In this document: positions 28,459 through 37,102 of the stretch, one piece after another | Layout of the letters: every line of letters begins with the position of its first letter | How positions within the stretch are numbered: the first letter of the stretch is position 1 | NCBI GenBank assembly: GCA_913057945.1 | Contig: CAJXOF010000015.1 | Location: forward strand, 1 to 64,000 | Direction of reading: 5' to 3' | From: an uncultured Hyphomonadaceae bacterium | Lineage (GTDB): Bacteria; Pseudomonadota; Alphaproteobacteria; Caulobacterales; Hyphomonadaceae | DNA: 64,000 bases | The notes under the pieces: generated by a model | The model's input: only the letters and a program-made list of their open reading frames with translations | Told to the model about the DNA's origin: nothing | The model's database searches: none | Translations under genes and position numbers: made by a program

Positions 28459-29219
28459 ACAGCACAATTTGCCTGAATGCTGACATCGGGGAACTGCCGG
28501 GTGAAGCCGGCCGCGCCATGGACCGGGCGATTCTCGACGTGGTCAGCCGGTGCAGTATCGCATGCGGCGGCCATGCGGGTGATGAGGAGAGCATGCGGGC
28601 GACATTGAAAGCGGCAAGAGCCCGCAATGTCGTGGCCGGCGCGCACCCTTCATATCCAGACAGGCAGAATTTCGGCCGCAAGACCGTAGCCATGTCCCAC
28701 GACGAGCTCGAAGCGTCGCTTCGACAGCAGGTTCGTGCGTTGGCCAGTCTCGCACGGTTACAGGGCGTGACGCTAGACCATCTCAAACCTCATGGCGCCC
28801 TGTATAATGATGCGGCACGCGACTCCAACCTTGCCGAGATTGTTGCCCGTGTTGCGCGCGACGCTCGCATCCGCGCGATTATCGGCCCACCGAATTCGCG
28901 CCTGAGCAGAATCGCTCATGGAACGGGCATGGACTTTCTCGCTGAAGGGTTTGCAGATCGCAGATATGCCGGGGATGGGTCGCTGGTTGCGCGTAGCGAC
29001 CCTGGCGCCATGATTGAAGCCACCCAAGCGCAAGTGGCACAAGTCATTGGTATTATCGAAAATGGCACCGTGTCCGCTCAGGACTCCCATGCCATTCCGC
29101 TCAAGGTGGACACGATCTGCCTGCACGGCGATACGGCCGGGGCCGTCCACTCGGCCCTCGCGCTGCGGGAAGCCCTTCATGCGCGCGGCATAGAGATCAA
29201 GGCACAGCTCGCTTTATGA
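28455..29219 (+). CDS. pxpA: 5-oxoprolinase subunit A (LamB/YcsF family)
   Basis: 254 aa. ATP-dependent cleavage of 5-oxoproline to glutamate requires PxpA with PxpB-PxpC. LamB/YcsF hallmarks: LNADIGELPGEAG at the N-terminus, CSIACGGHAGDEESM, GAHPSYPDRQNFGR, LKPHGALYN, FADRRYAGDGSLVAR, and TICLHGDTAGAV near the end. The ATG overlaps the transporter stop, and the stop overlaps the pxpB start, so the four genes form one coupled unit. Scavenges the spontaneously formed damage product of glutamine and glutamate. Confidence 0.95.
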   Translation: MNSTICLNADIGELPGEAGRAMDRAILDVVSRCSIACGGHAGDEESMRATLKAARARNVVAGAHPSYPDRQNFGRKTVAMSHDELEASLRQQVRALASLARLQGVTLDHLKPHGALYNDAARDSNLAEIVARVARDARIRAIIGPPNSRLSRIAHGTGMDFLAEGFADRRYAGDGSLVARSDPGAMIEATQAQVAQVIGIIENGTVSAQDSHAIPLKVDTICLHGDTAGAVHSALALREALHARGIEIKAQLAL

Positions 29220-29842
29220 CCGGGGCGCGGATCGTGCCGTGTGGCGATGATGCGCTGCGGCTGGTCACGTGTGCGTCTGATGATCGCCACCTAATCGCAG
29301 ATGTATTGCGCAACAGTGGAAGCTGGCGTGAAGTTGTTGTCGGCCGCGAGAGCGTCACAGTACAATTTGATCCGCTAGACCTCCCGCCACCCGCCGCGAG
29401 AGACCTGTTGGAGAAGATGGTTTCAGTAGGTGTGAGCGGTCAACAAGCGGTCCAGCCGGTCGTGACCCTTACCGTCAACGCGGAGGAAGCCTCCGCGCCG
29501 GACCTCTCTGGGTGCGCTGAAGCGAATGGCTGCACCATCGAGGAATTTCTCTCTCGCCTTCATCACTCTCGCCTGAGGGTCGACATGTTGGGCTTTGCGC
29601 CTGGCTTTGCCTATGTGTCGGGTGTCGATCAGTCTTTGAGGGGGGGGAGATTGGAAAATCCGCGCCAGCGCGTCCCGGCAGGCTCCATCGGGTTCATCGA
29701 GGGCTATCTCGGCATCTATGCGCTGGAGGGTCCCGGCGGCTGGCCGATTATCGGGCGGACCAATGCAATCTTGTTCGACAAGTCAGCGCCCGATCCATTT
29801 CTCTTGTCGGCCGGTACACGGTTGCAGATCGAATGGGCCTGA
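29216..29842 (+). CDS. pxpB: 5-oxoprolinase subunit B (KipI family)
   Basis: 208 aa. KipI/allophanate hydrolase subunit 1 family: LRVDMLGFAPGFAYVSGVD, the basic PRQRVPAGSIGFIEGYLGIYAL segment, and GGWPIIGRTNAILFD are diagnostic. It forms a complex with PxpC in 5-oxoproline hydrolysis; the Bacillus homologue KipI was first described as a histidine-kinase inhibitor. ATGA overlap with pxpA; pxpC starts one base after its stop. Confidence 0.93.
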   Translation: MTGARIVPCGDDALRLVTCASDDRHLIADVLRNSGSWREVVVGRESVTVQFDPLDLPPPAARDLLEKMVSVGVSGQQAVQPVVTLTVNAEEASAPDLSGCAEANGCTIEEFLSRLHHSRLRVDMLGFAPGFAYVSGVDQSLRGGRLENPRQRVPAGSIGFIEGYLGIYALEGPGGWPIIGRTNAILFDKSAPDPFLLSAGTRLQIEWA

Positions 29843-29843
29843 G

Positions 29844-30776
29844 ATGACGGTCCGAATCATCGAAGCCGGACCGCAGGCCACATTACAGGGTGCGCCGAGA
29901 GGCGCATACCGCCACTTTGGCATTCCGGCGGCCGGGCCCGCAGACCCCTTGTCTCATGCGATTGCGAACCGATTGGTAGGCAATGCGTCTGACAGGACGT
30001 GCATCGAGATCACCTATGGGCCATTCTCGGTTGAATTCATGAGTGCGGCGGCCGTTGCGTTCGCTGGCGCAATCGCGCCGGTTTCCCTGAACGATCAGGT
30101 GAAGCCCTTCCATCATACCCTGTTTGCTGAAGCAGGCGACGTCTTGAAACTAGGGCGTGCAGACGCGGGATTGCGGACCTATCTGGGCATTGCAGGTGGC
30201 TTTCAGGGAGAGGACTTCCTGAGTAGCCAGTCGACCTATCTTCCCGCTGGATTTGGAGGTCTGGAAGGACGCGCACTCAAATCAGGCGACATGGTCAGCG
30301 CCCATGATGATGTCTCATGCCCTCAACACGCCGAATCCACCCCAGAGCACCTACGCTTCCCATTGACCCACAGTTTTGCCTTGCGAGCATCGCAAGGACC
30401 AGATTATGAGTCGAACTGCAGAACTCTTTGGACGGAGCATTTTGTGGTGACCCGGCGTGCAAGTCGGATTGGTATAGAACTCGATGGAGACTTCCCAGAT
30501 TTGGGCGTGGCCGAAAACCTTCCAAGCGCCGGCGTCTTTCCCGGCGCTCTGCAATTGCCGCCCAGGGGAAGGGGGTTCCTCTTGTTGCCAGACTGCCAAA
30601 CCACGGGCGGCTATCCACATATTCTCCAGGTGAACCGTTCCGATCGGCATTTGCTTGGTCAACTTCGTCCAGGTGATTCCCTTATCTTCTTGCAAAGGAC
30701 GCCAGAACAAGCCGCAGAGGATCTGGCGAATAAGCAGGAACTGCTCGGTTCCTGGCTCACCGATTTTCAGCTTTGA
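29844..30776 (+). CDS. pxpC: 5-oxoprolinase subunit C (KipA family)
   Basis: 310 aa. KipA/biotin-dependent carboxyltransferase-like family, with opening EAGPQATLQGAPRGAYRHFGIPAAGPAD and later LRTYLGIAGGF, typical of allophanate hydrolase subunit 2 homologues. Partner of PxpB. In-frame codons before 29844 overlap pxpB and are not conserved. Last gene of the unit. Downstream is a short hairpin (30777-30794) without a T-run, then a 200-base gap before the opposite-strand MBL gene with nothing recognisable. Confidence 0.93.
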   Translation: MTVRIIEAGPQATLQGAPRGAYRHFGIPAAGPADPLSHAIANRLVGNASDRTCIEITYGPFSVEFMSAAAVAFAGAIAPVSLNDQVKPFHHTLFAEAGDVLKLGRADAGLRTYLGIAGGFQGEDFLSSQSTYLPAGFGGLEGRALKSGDMVSAHDDVSCPQHAESTPEHLRFPLTHSFALRASQGPDYESNCRTLWTEHFVVTRRASRIGIELDGDFPDLGVAENLPSAGVFPGALQLPPRGRGFLLLPDCQTTGGYPHILQVNRSDRHLLGQLRPGDSLIFLQRTPEQAAEDLANKQELLGSWLTDFQL

Positions 30777-30980
30777 GAGGGGAAGGGGCCCCTCGTGCAA
30801 AAGTAAACAGAACGTTGCCCTGGTAATCTCTCGCTGGCTAGGAACCATACGGCGCATTAAGCGATCTGCTAGCCAGCTCACTGTGGATCAGATGGTGCGC
30901 CAAATGGCCAAGCCATATTCGTGTCCCGATCCTAAGTCATGAGTCGCATAATCATCATTATGGGAAATTTCGTATGTCGA

Positions 30981-31784
30981 TTATACAATGAAATCAAGTC
31001 TCAAGCCGTCATAACCGGGCACGACACCGGCTGGCAATTCTCGGCACAGAGTCTGGTAATCCATATCGACATGCATATTCGTCAGCACCGCCCGGCGGGG
31101 CGCGACCTGCTCAATCCATTCAAGCGCCTGGTCGAGGTTCGCATGCGATGGATGCGGCGTATATCGCAAGGCATCAATGACCAACGTATCGACCCCCTGC
31201 AACGCATCAAGCGTCTCCGCGGGAAGTCGGTTAACGTCATTGCAGTAGGCGAAATTTCCCACCCGGAAGCCCAGACAGCGAATACGACCATGCTCCATCT
31301 CGAGCGGCAAGAAGTCGATAGGGCCGCCGGCACCGTCGATTGTCACAGCCTGCAAGGGCACAAGCTCGTCCTGGAGGTCCAAAATCGATGGATAGCCACC
31401 CTCCCCCTCGAAACAATACGCAAACCTTTTCGTCAGCGTGCTGCGGGTCTCTGCACTGAGATAGGTGGGAATTGGTTTACGATGGCGAATAAACAGCGGC
31501 CGGACATCATCAATCCCGTGGCTCTGGTCGGCATGGTCGTGCGAGTACAGGATCGCATCGAGATGACCAACTTCCGCGCTCAGCAATTGCTCTCTCAAAT
31601 CCGGAGACGTGTCGATAAGAACGTTTGTCGCTGCGCCGTCATCCCTGAAGGCTTGAACCAACGCTGAGCAGCGCAATCTGCGGTTTCGCGGCTCTGAAGG
31701 GTCACACACGCCCCAATCTCCGCCGACGCGAGGCACACCCCCTGAAGAACCGCTACCGAGCAAGGTGAAAACGCCCTTCGCCAT
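30981..31784 (-). CDS. PhnP-like metallo-beta-lactamase-fold hydrolase
   Basis: 267 aa, cytoplasmic. Opening LLGSGSSGGVPRVGGDWGVCDP and the metal-binding SHDHADQSHGIDD belong to the MBL-fold branch that includes PhnP and coenzyme PQQ synthesis protein B. Further metal ligands are in YCNDVN and the late TNMHVDMDY. In alphaproteobacteria this gene regularly ends the tmk-holB-tatD cluster. Its ATG overlaps the tatD stop by one base. A phosphodiesterase role on small cyclic phosphates is likely from the family; the physiological substrate is not known. Confidence 0.88.
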   Translation of the reverse strand: MAKGVFTLLGSGSSGGVPRVGGDWGVCDPSEPRNRRLRCSALVQAFRDDGAATNVLIDTSPDLREQLLSAEVGHLDAILYSHDHADQSHGIDDVRPLFIRHRKPIPTYLSAETRSTLTKRFAYCFEGEGGYPSILDLQDELVPLQAVTIDGAGGPIDFLPLEMEHGRIRCLGFRVGNFAYCNDVNRLPAETLDALQGVDTLVIDALRYTPHPSHANLDQALEWIEQVAPRRAVLTNMHVDMDYQTLCRELPAGVVPGYDGLRLDFIV

Positions 31785-32557
31785 CAGTTGGAAATCCTAG
31801 AGAACAGACGGAGCGCATTCTCGGTGGTCATGTACAGGACCTCTTCCAGCGGCACATCTTTCAACGTCGCCAAGGCTTCCGCAACGTGGACAAGATAGGA
31901 TGGTTCATTGCGCCGGCCGCGCATAGGCACTGGCGCGAGATACGGGCAATCGGTCTCCAGGATGAGTCGGTCCATCGGCACGTCCGCAATCACTTCCCGC
32001 ACTTCTCGCGCGCTTTTGAAGGACAGGATGCCGGAGACCGAGACAAAGCCGCCCAGATCCAGGCCGCGCTGCGCGAGCCGTGCGCCGCCCGTATAGCAAT
32101 GCAGCAGCGGCACATATGCGCCTTTCCGGAACTCGTCTTCCAGGATGTCACCCATCATGTCATCGGCTTCGCGTGTGTGCAGGATGAGTGGGAGGCCCGT
32201 TTGACGGGCCGCTTCGATATGGGTTTTGAGGCTGCTGACCTGCGCGTCTTCCGCGCTGTAACCGTAGTGAAAATCCAGACCTGTTTCGCCAATGGCGACG
32301 ACGTTGGCATTCTCCGCCCTGGAAACCAGATCCTCAACAGACAAGTCCGTGAAATCCTTGCTGTGGTGCGGATGCACCCCAACCGAACACCAGATGTTCG
32401 AATGACCCCGCGCGATGGACAGGATCGTTTCGAAATTGTCGAGACGGTCACAGATGGCGAGCATCCGTTTCACACCGTGCTCGTCGGCCCGAGCCAACAC
32501 TTCGCTCAGATCATCGGCATAGGTCTCGCCGTGAAGGTTTACATGCGTATCAAACAT
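31784..32557 (-). CDS. TatD-family metal-dependent hydrolase
   Basis: 257 aa TIM-barrel hydrolase. N-terminal DTHVNLHG (metal site H-x-N rather than the common H-x-H), AIGETGLDFHY, PLILHTREADD, PLLHCYTGG, and LETDCPYLAP are all TatD signatures. Family members act as DNases and quality-control D-aminoacyl-tRNA deacylases. Cotranscribed with holB (10 bases upstream) and the MBL gene. The methionyl-tRNA synthetase gene usual between holB and tatD is absent. Confidence 0.93.
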   Translation of the reverse strand: MFDTHVNLHGETYADDLSEVLARADEHGVKRMLAICDRLDNFETILSIARGHSNIWCSVGVHPHHSKDFTDLSVEDLVSRAENANVVAIGETGLDFHYGYSAEDAQVSSLKTHIEAARQTGLPLILHTREADDMMGDILEDEFRKGAYVPLLHCYTGGARLAQRGLDLGGFVSVSGILSFKSAREVREVIADVPMDRLILETDCPYLAPVPMRGRRNEPSYLVHVAEALATLKDVPLEEVLYMTTENALRLFSRISN

Positions 32558-32567
32558 GCTTGCGGAC

Positions 32568-33503
32568 TTAGTGCGTCCGGGCAGCGCTATAAAGCCCTGC
32601 GATCAGCTTGGACGCGGTTTGCGCGGGATCCATCTTCAACGCGCGCGCTTCGCCAGCGAGTCGCGAGATATCGAGCCACGCCTTGGCGGCGGCCGGCTCC
32701 TGTTCGGCGCGGTGAGCCAACCAGGAGAGAATCTCCTCCTGAAATGCCTGCATGGCTGTGTCGTCGGCACTGGCAGTCTGCAGCGCATCGGTCACGAGCC
32801 CGTCATTCGGCCTTGGCAGGCTGCGTAGCAAAACCTTGGCGGCATGAGACGCGGCAAGGCCCGAGGGCGTGGATAGCTGAATACCCAGGCCCGGACGTCC
32901 CTTCGACAAGGATACGGCTTCGGCTGGAGCGTTCGCGGTTTCCAGCGCCCGCTTCGTGTCCGCGTCACTCAGCGCTGATACACGCAGGACTCGGCAACGC
33001 GACCGGATGGTGGGCAGGATCGGTGTCGTTCCATGATTCACGAGGAACAGGATACTGTGACCAGGTGGCTCTTCCAGCGTCTTGAGCAAGGCGTTTGCGC
33101 CATTGCGGTTAAGCTCATCCAGCGAGTCAATGATGCCAACACGCCAGCCGCCTTGTGCGGGCTTCAATGAAAAGAAATGCGTCAGCTCCCGGATCTGGTC
33201 GACCGTGATGTCTTGGCGCAGCTTGCCCTTGTCATTCAGTTCGCGATGCACGACGCGCAAGTCGGGATGTCCGCCGGCAAGACATGTACGTGCGACCGGA
33301 TCAGATGGCTCAGCGTCAAGCGGCGAGGTTTCCGGTCCGCGTGCACCTAGCATGTAGGCGGCCAACCGGTTGGCCATTGTCGCCTTGCCAATCCCTGACG
33401 GTCCCTCGATCAGCCAGCCATGATGCAGCTTGCCCATCGTCGCCGAAGCAAGGAATGAGTCTTCCGCAGTGGTGTGTCCGTACAAAGGCCAGGCGCTGGT
33501 CAT
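32568..33503 (-). CDS. holB: DNA polymerase III subunit delta prime
   Basis: 311 aa clamp-loader subunit. AAA+ N-terminal domain with HGWLIEGPSGIGKATMA, PDLRVVHRE, IDSLDELNRNGANALLKTLEEPP, and the SRCRVLR sensor segment. No zinc-ribbon cysteine cluster is visible in the first 150 residues. The P-loop reads GIGKAT, with alanine in place of the usual Ser/Thr next to Lys, as often seen in delta prime, which does not turn over ATP. The start overlaps the tmk stop (ATGA-type). Confidence 0.93.
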   Translation of the reverse strand: MTSAWPLYGHTTAEDSFLASATMGKLHHGWLIEGPSGIGKATMANRLAAYMLGARGPETSPLDAEPSDPVARTCLAGGHPDLRVVHRELNDKGKLRQDITVDQIRELTHFFSLKPAQGGWRVGIIDSLDELNRNGANALLKTLEEPPGHSILFLVNHGTTPILPTIRSRCRVLRVSALSDADTKRALETANAPAEAVSLSKGRPGLGIQLSTPSGLAASHAAKVLLRSLPRPNDGLVTDALQTASADDTAMQAFQEEILSWLAHRAEQEPAAAKAWLDISRLAGEARALKMDPAQTASKLIAGLYSAARTH

Positions 33504-34156
33504 CCTGCCATCTCGTCCAGCAAGTAGGTTTCGGCGAGCGTAGCCCAGGCTGCCTCGAAGACGTCTTGCTCAGAGCGTGAGGCGTCAATCAGTCGGCACC
33601 GGTCAGGCTCTGACTGCGACAGGGAAATGAAGCCCTGTCGGACAGCGTGGTGAAAATCCGCCGCGCGTTTTTCGAAGGCGTCATCAGGCCCGTTCCGGGA
33701 AGTCCTGCGGCTAGCAGTGGTTTCGAGCGGCGCATCAAGAATCAGCGTGAGGCCCGGAACGGTCTCACCGAGGACGGTAGCCTCCATAGATTTCAGGACG
33801 TTAGGTGACACGCCTCCTTTTACACTCTGATACACGCGCGTGGAATCAGCGAAGCGGTCACAGATGACCCATTTGCCGTTGGCGAGCGCAGGTCGGATCA
33901 GATTTTCCAGATGGTCACTGCGCGCGGCATTCATCAGCAAGGCTTCGCCCATCGGTGACCAACTGCCGCCCGCAGGTGGATGCAGCGCGAGTTGCCTGAC
34001 GGCCTCAGCGAGGGGTGTGCCCCCCGGTTCGCGCGTCACGACAACATCAAACCCATCACTTTCAAGGCGTTTCGCGAGCGCGCGTTGCAGCGTGGATTTT
34101 CCCGTGCCCTCGCCGCCCTCCAGTGTGATGAATTTGAGAGTCGGCGTCTCAGCCAT
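33500..34156 (-). CDS. tmk: thymidylate kinase
   Basis: 218 aa from the ATG at 34156; a TTG four codons upstream is unlikely. P-loop EGGEGTGKST (13-22), the DR(F/Y) motif as CDRFADSTRVYQ, the substrate-site VTREPGGTPLAEAVRQL, and the LID region RRTSRNGPDDAFEKR identify dTMP kinase. Converts dTMP to dTDP. The start overlaps the end of dacA by eight bases and its stop overlaps the holB start, giving a coupled dacA-tmk-holB run. Confidence 0.96.
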   Translation of the reverse strand: MAETPTLKFITLEGGEGTGKSTLQRALAKRLESDGFDVVVTREPGGTPLAEAVRQLALHPPAGGSWSPMGEALLMNAARSDHLENLIRPALANGKWVICDRFADSTRVYQSVKGGVSPNVLKSMEATVLGETVPGLTLILDAPLETTASRRTSRNGPDDAFEKRAADFHHAVRQGFISLSQSEPDRCRLIDASRSEQDVFEAAWATLAETYLLDEMAG

Positions 34157-35300
34157 TGTTGCCGCCAATCATCTGGCTGAGCCCTTCGACCGCGCGACCA
34201 AAGAAGCCAAGCTTCTTGACGGTTGCCTCCGCCACGATGGGGGCTTCCGTCGGTGCCTGGCCCTCCACGGTCACAACCAGTTTCCCGACCGTGTCACCGG
34301 CCTTGATGGGGGCCTGAAGCGCTTGGTCGAGGACGATTTCGGATGTTGCCTTCTCAAGTGCAGCCTTGTGGCCGGCGATTGTCATCTTGCTGGCCAGCGA
34401 AACCGGAACGGTCTGTTGCTGGCCGAGCCAGACTTTCACTTCCGGGAGTTCGACGCTTTCCGGTGTGATGACTTTCAGATCATAGCTCTGGAACGCCATC
34501 CGCATCATGCGTTCGCCTTCTTGCGCGCGAGCGGCCATGCTTTCGAGTCCGTTGATCACGATTGTGCGGCGCACGCCGTCACGTATGGCGGACGCAGTTA
34601 GGCCATAGCCTGAAACTTCGAGGTGGCCCGTCTTCAGGCCATCTGTTCCCTCGATGCTGAGCAAGGGATTGCGATTGGCCTGCGTGTATTCGCGCCACGT
34701 ATAAGACGGCATGTCGTACCAGTCATAATATTGCGGGTGTTTGTCGATCGTCAGCTTGGCGAGCTTGGCAAGGTCTTCGGCGGAAATGACATGGCCGACA
34801 GCTTCCAGGCCGGTCGTGTTCTTGAAGTTTGCGGAGGTCAGGCCGAGTTCATGGGCGAGGGTGGTCATGCGGCGCGCAAAGGCGTCTTCCGATCCGGAAA
34901 TGCCTTGGGCCAGCACGATGCAGGCATCATTCCCGGACATGATGATCACGCCGTGCAGCAGCTCTTCGACCGTCGGCGTATCGCCGGGGGCGAGACCCAT
35001 GGTAGATGTGCCGGACGGGAAGCCGCCGCGGCGCCAGGCGTCTTCGCTGACGGTGAACTTGTCCGTCAGAGAGATTTCACCCCGATCGATCAGTTCGAAG
35101 ACAAGGTAGGCCGTCATCATCTTGGTCATGGAGGCGGGGATCATCGGCTCCTGACCATCCTTGGAAAAAAGAATGGTACCGGTCTCGTGGTCCATGATCA
35201 CGGCATGACTGGCCGGCGTGTCCATGATCTGAGCCTGGGCCGCACCCGTCGCAACGATCGCCGAAAGAATGGCAGCCAGGATCTGGGTTTTGGGCAGCAT
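34149..35300 (-). CDS. dacA: D-alanyl-D-alanine carboxypeptidase (PBP5 family)
   Basis: 383 aa from the ATG at 35300, preceded by a GGAGG ribosome binding site. Cleavable signal peptide (about 1-24, ending AQAQ). Serine acyl-enzyme motifs S57-M-T-K60, S122-G-N and K223-T-G are all present, followed by a C-terminal beta domain and a terminal amphipathic helix (VKKLGFFGRAVEGLSQMIG) for membrane attachment. Trims pentapeptides in the periplasm. Confidence 0.95.
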   Translation of the reverse strand: MLPKTQILAAILSAIVATGAAQAQIMDTPASHAVIMDHETGTILFSKDGQEPMIPASMTKMMTAYLVFELIDRGEISLTDKFTVSEDAWRRGGFPSGTSTMGLAPGDTPTVEELLHGVIIMSGNDACIVLAQGISGSEDAFARRMTTLAHELGLTSANFKNTTGLEAVGHVISAEDLAKLAKLTIDKHPQYYDWYDMPSYTWREYTQANRNPLLSIEGTDGLKTGHLEVSGYGLTASAIRDGVRRTIVINGLESMAARAQEGERMMRMAFQSYDLKVITPESVELPEVKVWLGQQQTVPVSLASKMTIAGHKAALEKATSEIVLDQALQAPIKAGDTVGKLVVTVEGQAPTEAPIVAEATVKKLGFFGRAVEGLSQMIGGNNG

Positions 35301-35343
35301 AGAGAGCCTCCGGAATTTGCTGTTCGGATGGCCGATACACATA

Positions 35344-35379
35344 CGGCCCTTTTTCCCGTCTATACAGGAAAAAGGGCCG
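35344..35379. repeat. perfect 13-bp inverted repeat between rlpA and dacA
   Basis: CGGCCCTTTTTCC and its exact complement flank a 10-base spacer. G/C pairs lie at the base and A/T pairs inside, with no T-tail on either strand, unlike an ordinary terminator. It sits about 42 bases after the rlpA stop and 44 before the dacA start, so it may be an attenuator, operator or RNA stability element. Confidence 0.75.
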
Positions 35380-35420
35380 GTTTGTGGTCAGCGTCAATGG
35401 TGGCTGTGCTGTGCCTGTGG

Positions 35421-36680
35421 TCAATATTGAGCGACAACACGCCCATTGGAGATGCCGTAACGGTTCAGGTCGTCTTTCATGCGGTCGGCGGCGTCTCGGC
35501 TCATGAAGGGCCCAACGCGGACGCGGAAGAAATCGGCACCGTTCACGCGCGCCGGATCAATCTGGGCACTCAGATTTTCGGGCATGGATCGAATGAGGCT
35601 CTCGGCATTCGAAATCTGCGAAAATGCACCGACCTGAACGAAATAGTTGCCGACGGATACCGGCTGATAGCTCTGCATGCTGGCGCGGGTTGCGGTGTAT
35701 GTCGGAGCCGGCGCAGAAACCGTGCTGATGCTTGTGACATGTGGCCGATTAACTGTCGGCTTTTTCTCGGCAGTTTGAAGAGATTGTTGCGATTTGGGCG
35801 CAGCAACAGGAGCAGGGCCCAGATAGCGGACTCGCACATTGGCGCGCCCTGCCCCGGTCATGCCGAGTTCGGTAGCGGCACGTTGCGAAACTTGCAGCAT
35901 GGCACCATCCTCGAACGGGCCACGATCATTCACGCGAACGATCACTTCCGTGTTCGTGTCGAGATTCACGACCTGAACGAGGCTCGGCAATGGCAGGTTT
36001 GGATGTGCGGCCATGAGGTCAGTCTGGTTGAAAATTTCGCCATTCGCAGTCGGCAGGCCCTGAAACTCATCACCATACACGATGGCTGCCCCTGTCTCAT
36101 CAAATACAGGAACTGTTTCAGGCGTGACCGAATGTGTCGCAGCTGGTGTCAAATTTGGTGCAGCCGGTTGCGCAGCCCCCTGCTCCGGTGTCGGCTGAGC
36201 GGCGCCTGCAAGCGCTGGGAGCGGTTCTGCTTCGACGTCAGCTTGCTGCTCACGCTCAATCGCGATGCGTTGCGCGGTGGCGCGAGGGTCAAAGGCTCTG
36301 GTCGCAGGGGTCTGAGTGGCAATCGGCGCTGGTGCGGCACTGATCGGCGCGCTGATGCTGGCATATTCCCGTATCTCAGCCGCAGGATTGGCAAACTGCT
36401 GAACCGAGTTTGAAGTTACTTGCGTGGTTTGAGCCGGGTTCGAAGCCCCGGGATAACTGAACTGGACGCGCGCCCTGGCTTTCTCAGAGTCAGGCCGGGC
36501 CTGGCTGGGAGTAATGAACACGTTTTGACGTTCTGCAGAAATCCTGGCGCCCTGTCCCTGCGTCTTGAAGACGATCGGTGCGGGATCGGCCAGGGCCGGC
36601 GCGGTCACGAACGCAGCAGCAAACGTGGCGGCAAGAAGGGCAGGAAGACGGTCGGTGATCTTGGTCGATGGCGCGCGCAT
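35421..36680 (-). CDS. rlpA: RlpA-like septal lytic transglycosylase with SPOR domain
   Basis: 419 aa. Signal peptide (about 1-31, ALA-DP cleavage). A long Ala/Pro/Gln-rich low-complexity region (about 60-190) precedes the double-psi barrel (about 199-275; YGDEFQGLPTANGEIF). H226 in MAAH and D252 in VNDRGPF match the pair needed for transglycosylase activity in Pseudomonas RlpA. The family IIDLS segment reads MLQVS (261-265), with its Asp replaced by Gln. A C-terminal SPOR domain (about 345-419) binds denuded septal glycan. Acts at the division site, cleaving stem-less peptidoglycan. The ATG at 36680 follows a GAGG ribosome binding site. Confidence 0.88.
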   Translation of the reverse strand: MRAPSTKITDRLPALLAATFAAAFVTAPALADPAPIVFKTQGQGARISAERQNVFITPSQARPDSEKARARVQFSYPGASNPAQTTQVTSNSVQQFANPAAEIREYASISAPISAAPAPIATQTPATRAFDPRATAQRIAIEREQQADVEAEPLPALAGAAQPTPEQGAAQPAAPNLTPAATHSVTPETVPVFDETGAAIVYGDEFQGLPTANGEIFNQTDLMAAHPNLPLPSLVQVVNLDTNTEVIVRVNDRGPFEDGAMLQVSQRAATELGMTGAGRANVRVRYLGPAPVAAPKSQQSLQTAEKKPTVNRPHVTSISTVSAPAPTYTATRASMQSYQPVSVGNYFVQVGAFSQISNAESLIRSMPENLSAQIDPARVNGADFFRVRVGPFMSRDAADRMKDDLNRYGISNGRVVAQY

Positions 36681-36904
36681 TCGCGATTTAACCTCATTCT
36701 GAGTTTGTATTCGGCGCTTTGCGCCTGAACGTCCGGCTTTTCTGCCGTACTTGTCTTGTTTACCACGCCAAGGTGGATGCGGGATGAACCCGACCTGCCA
36801 AAACGGAAAATCAGCTTAGCGTTCTGTTTACACCTTGCCCAGCCTCGGCATTCGCAGAAGGGGGCTTGCAAAAGCAGGTGCCGTGTTGGAAACACCGTGG
36901 CGCC

Positions 36905-36994
36905 GGAGGAATGGCAGAGTGGTTGAATGCGGCGGTCTTGAAAACCGTTGAGCCTTCGCGGGCTCCGGGGGTTCGAATCCCTCTTCCTCCGCCA
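36905..36994 (+). tRNA. tRNA-Ser(TGA)
   Basis: 90 nt including an encoded CCA. Acceptor stem GGAGGAA pairs with TTCCTCC. The anticodon stem GCGGT/ACCGT encloses the loop CTTGAAA with anticodon TGA at 36939-36941, and a long variable arm (GAGCCTTCGCGGGCTC) marks the class II serine type. T-arm GGGGGTTCGAATCCC. The 224 bases upstream back to rlpA hold only promoter-type sequence. Confidence 0.96.
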
Positions 36995-37102
36995 CGCGCC
37001 CCGATCTATTACTTGAGTTTCAAGGCCTGACCTTTGGTCAGGGTGGTCATTCCCGAGAGCTTCCTGCAAAACTTTGGCAAAACCGAAACAACAGGAGGAT
37101 GC

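Noticed and set aside
30777..30794. GAGGGG/CCCCTC hairpin just after pxpC as a terminator
   Set aside because: No T-run follows and the stem is only six pairs, so it is not annotated as a terminator.
34623..36413. A 596-codon open frame on the plus strand across dacA and rlpA
   Set aside because: It runs through two well-supported minus-strand genes and the gap between them, and reads as non-protein-like sequence.
36688..36703. TTAA-N7-CTGA upstream of rlpA as a CtrA half-site
   Set aside because: Only one half matches well; not distinguishable from chance.
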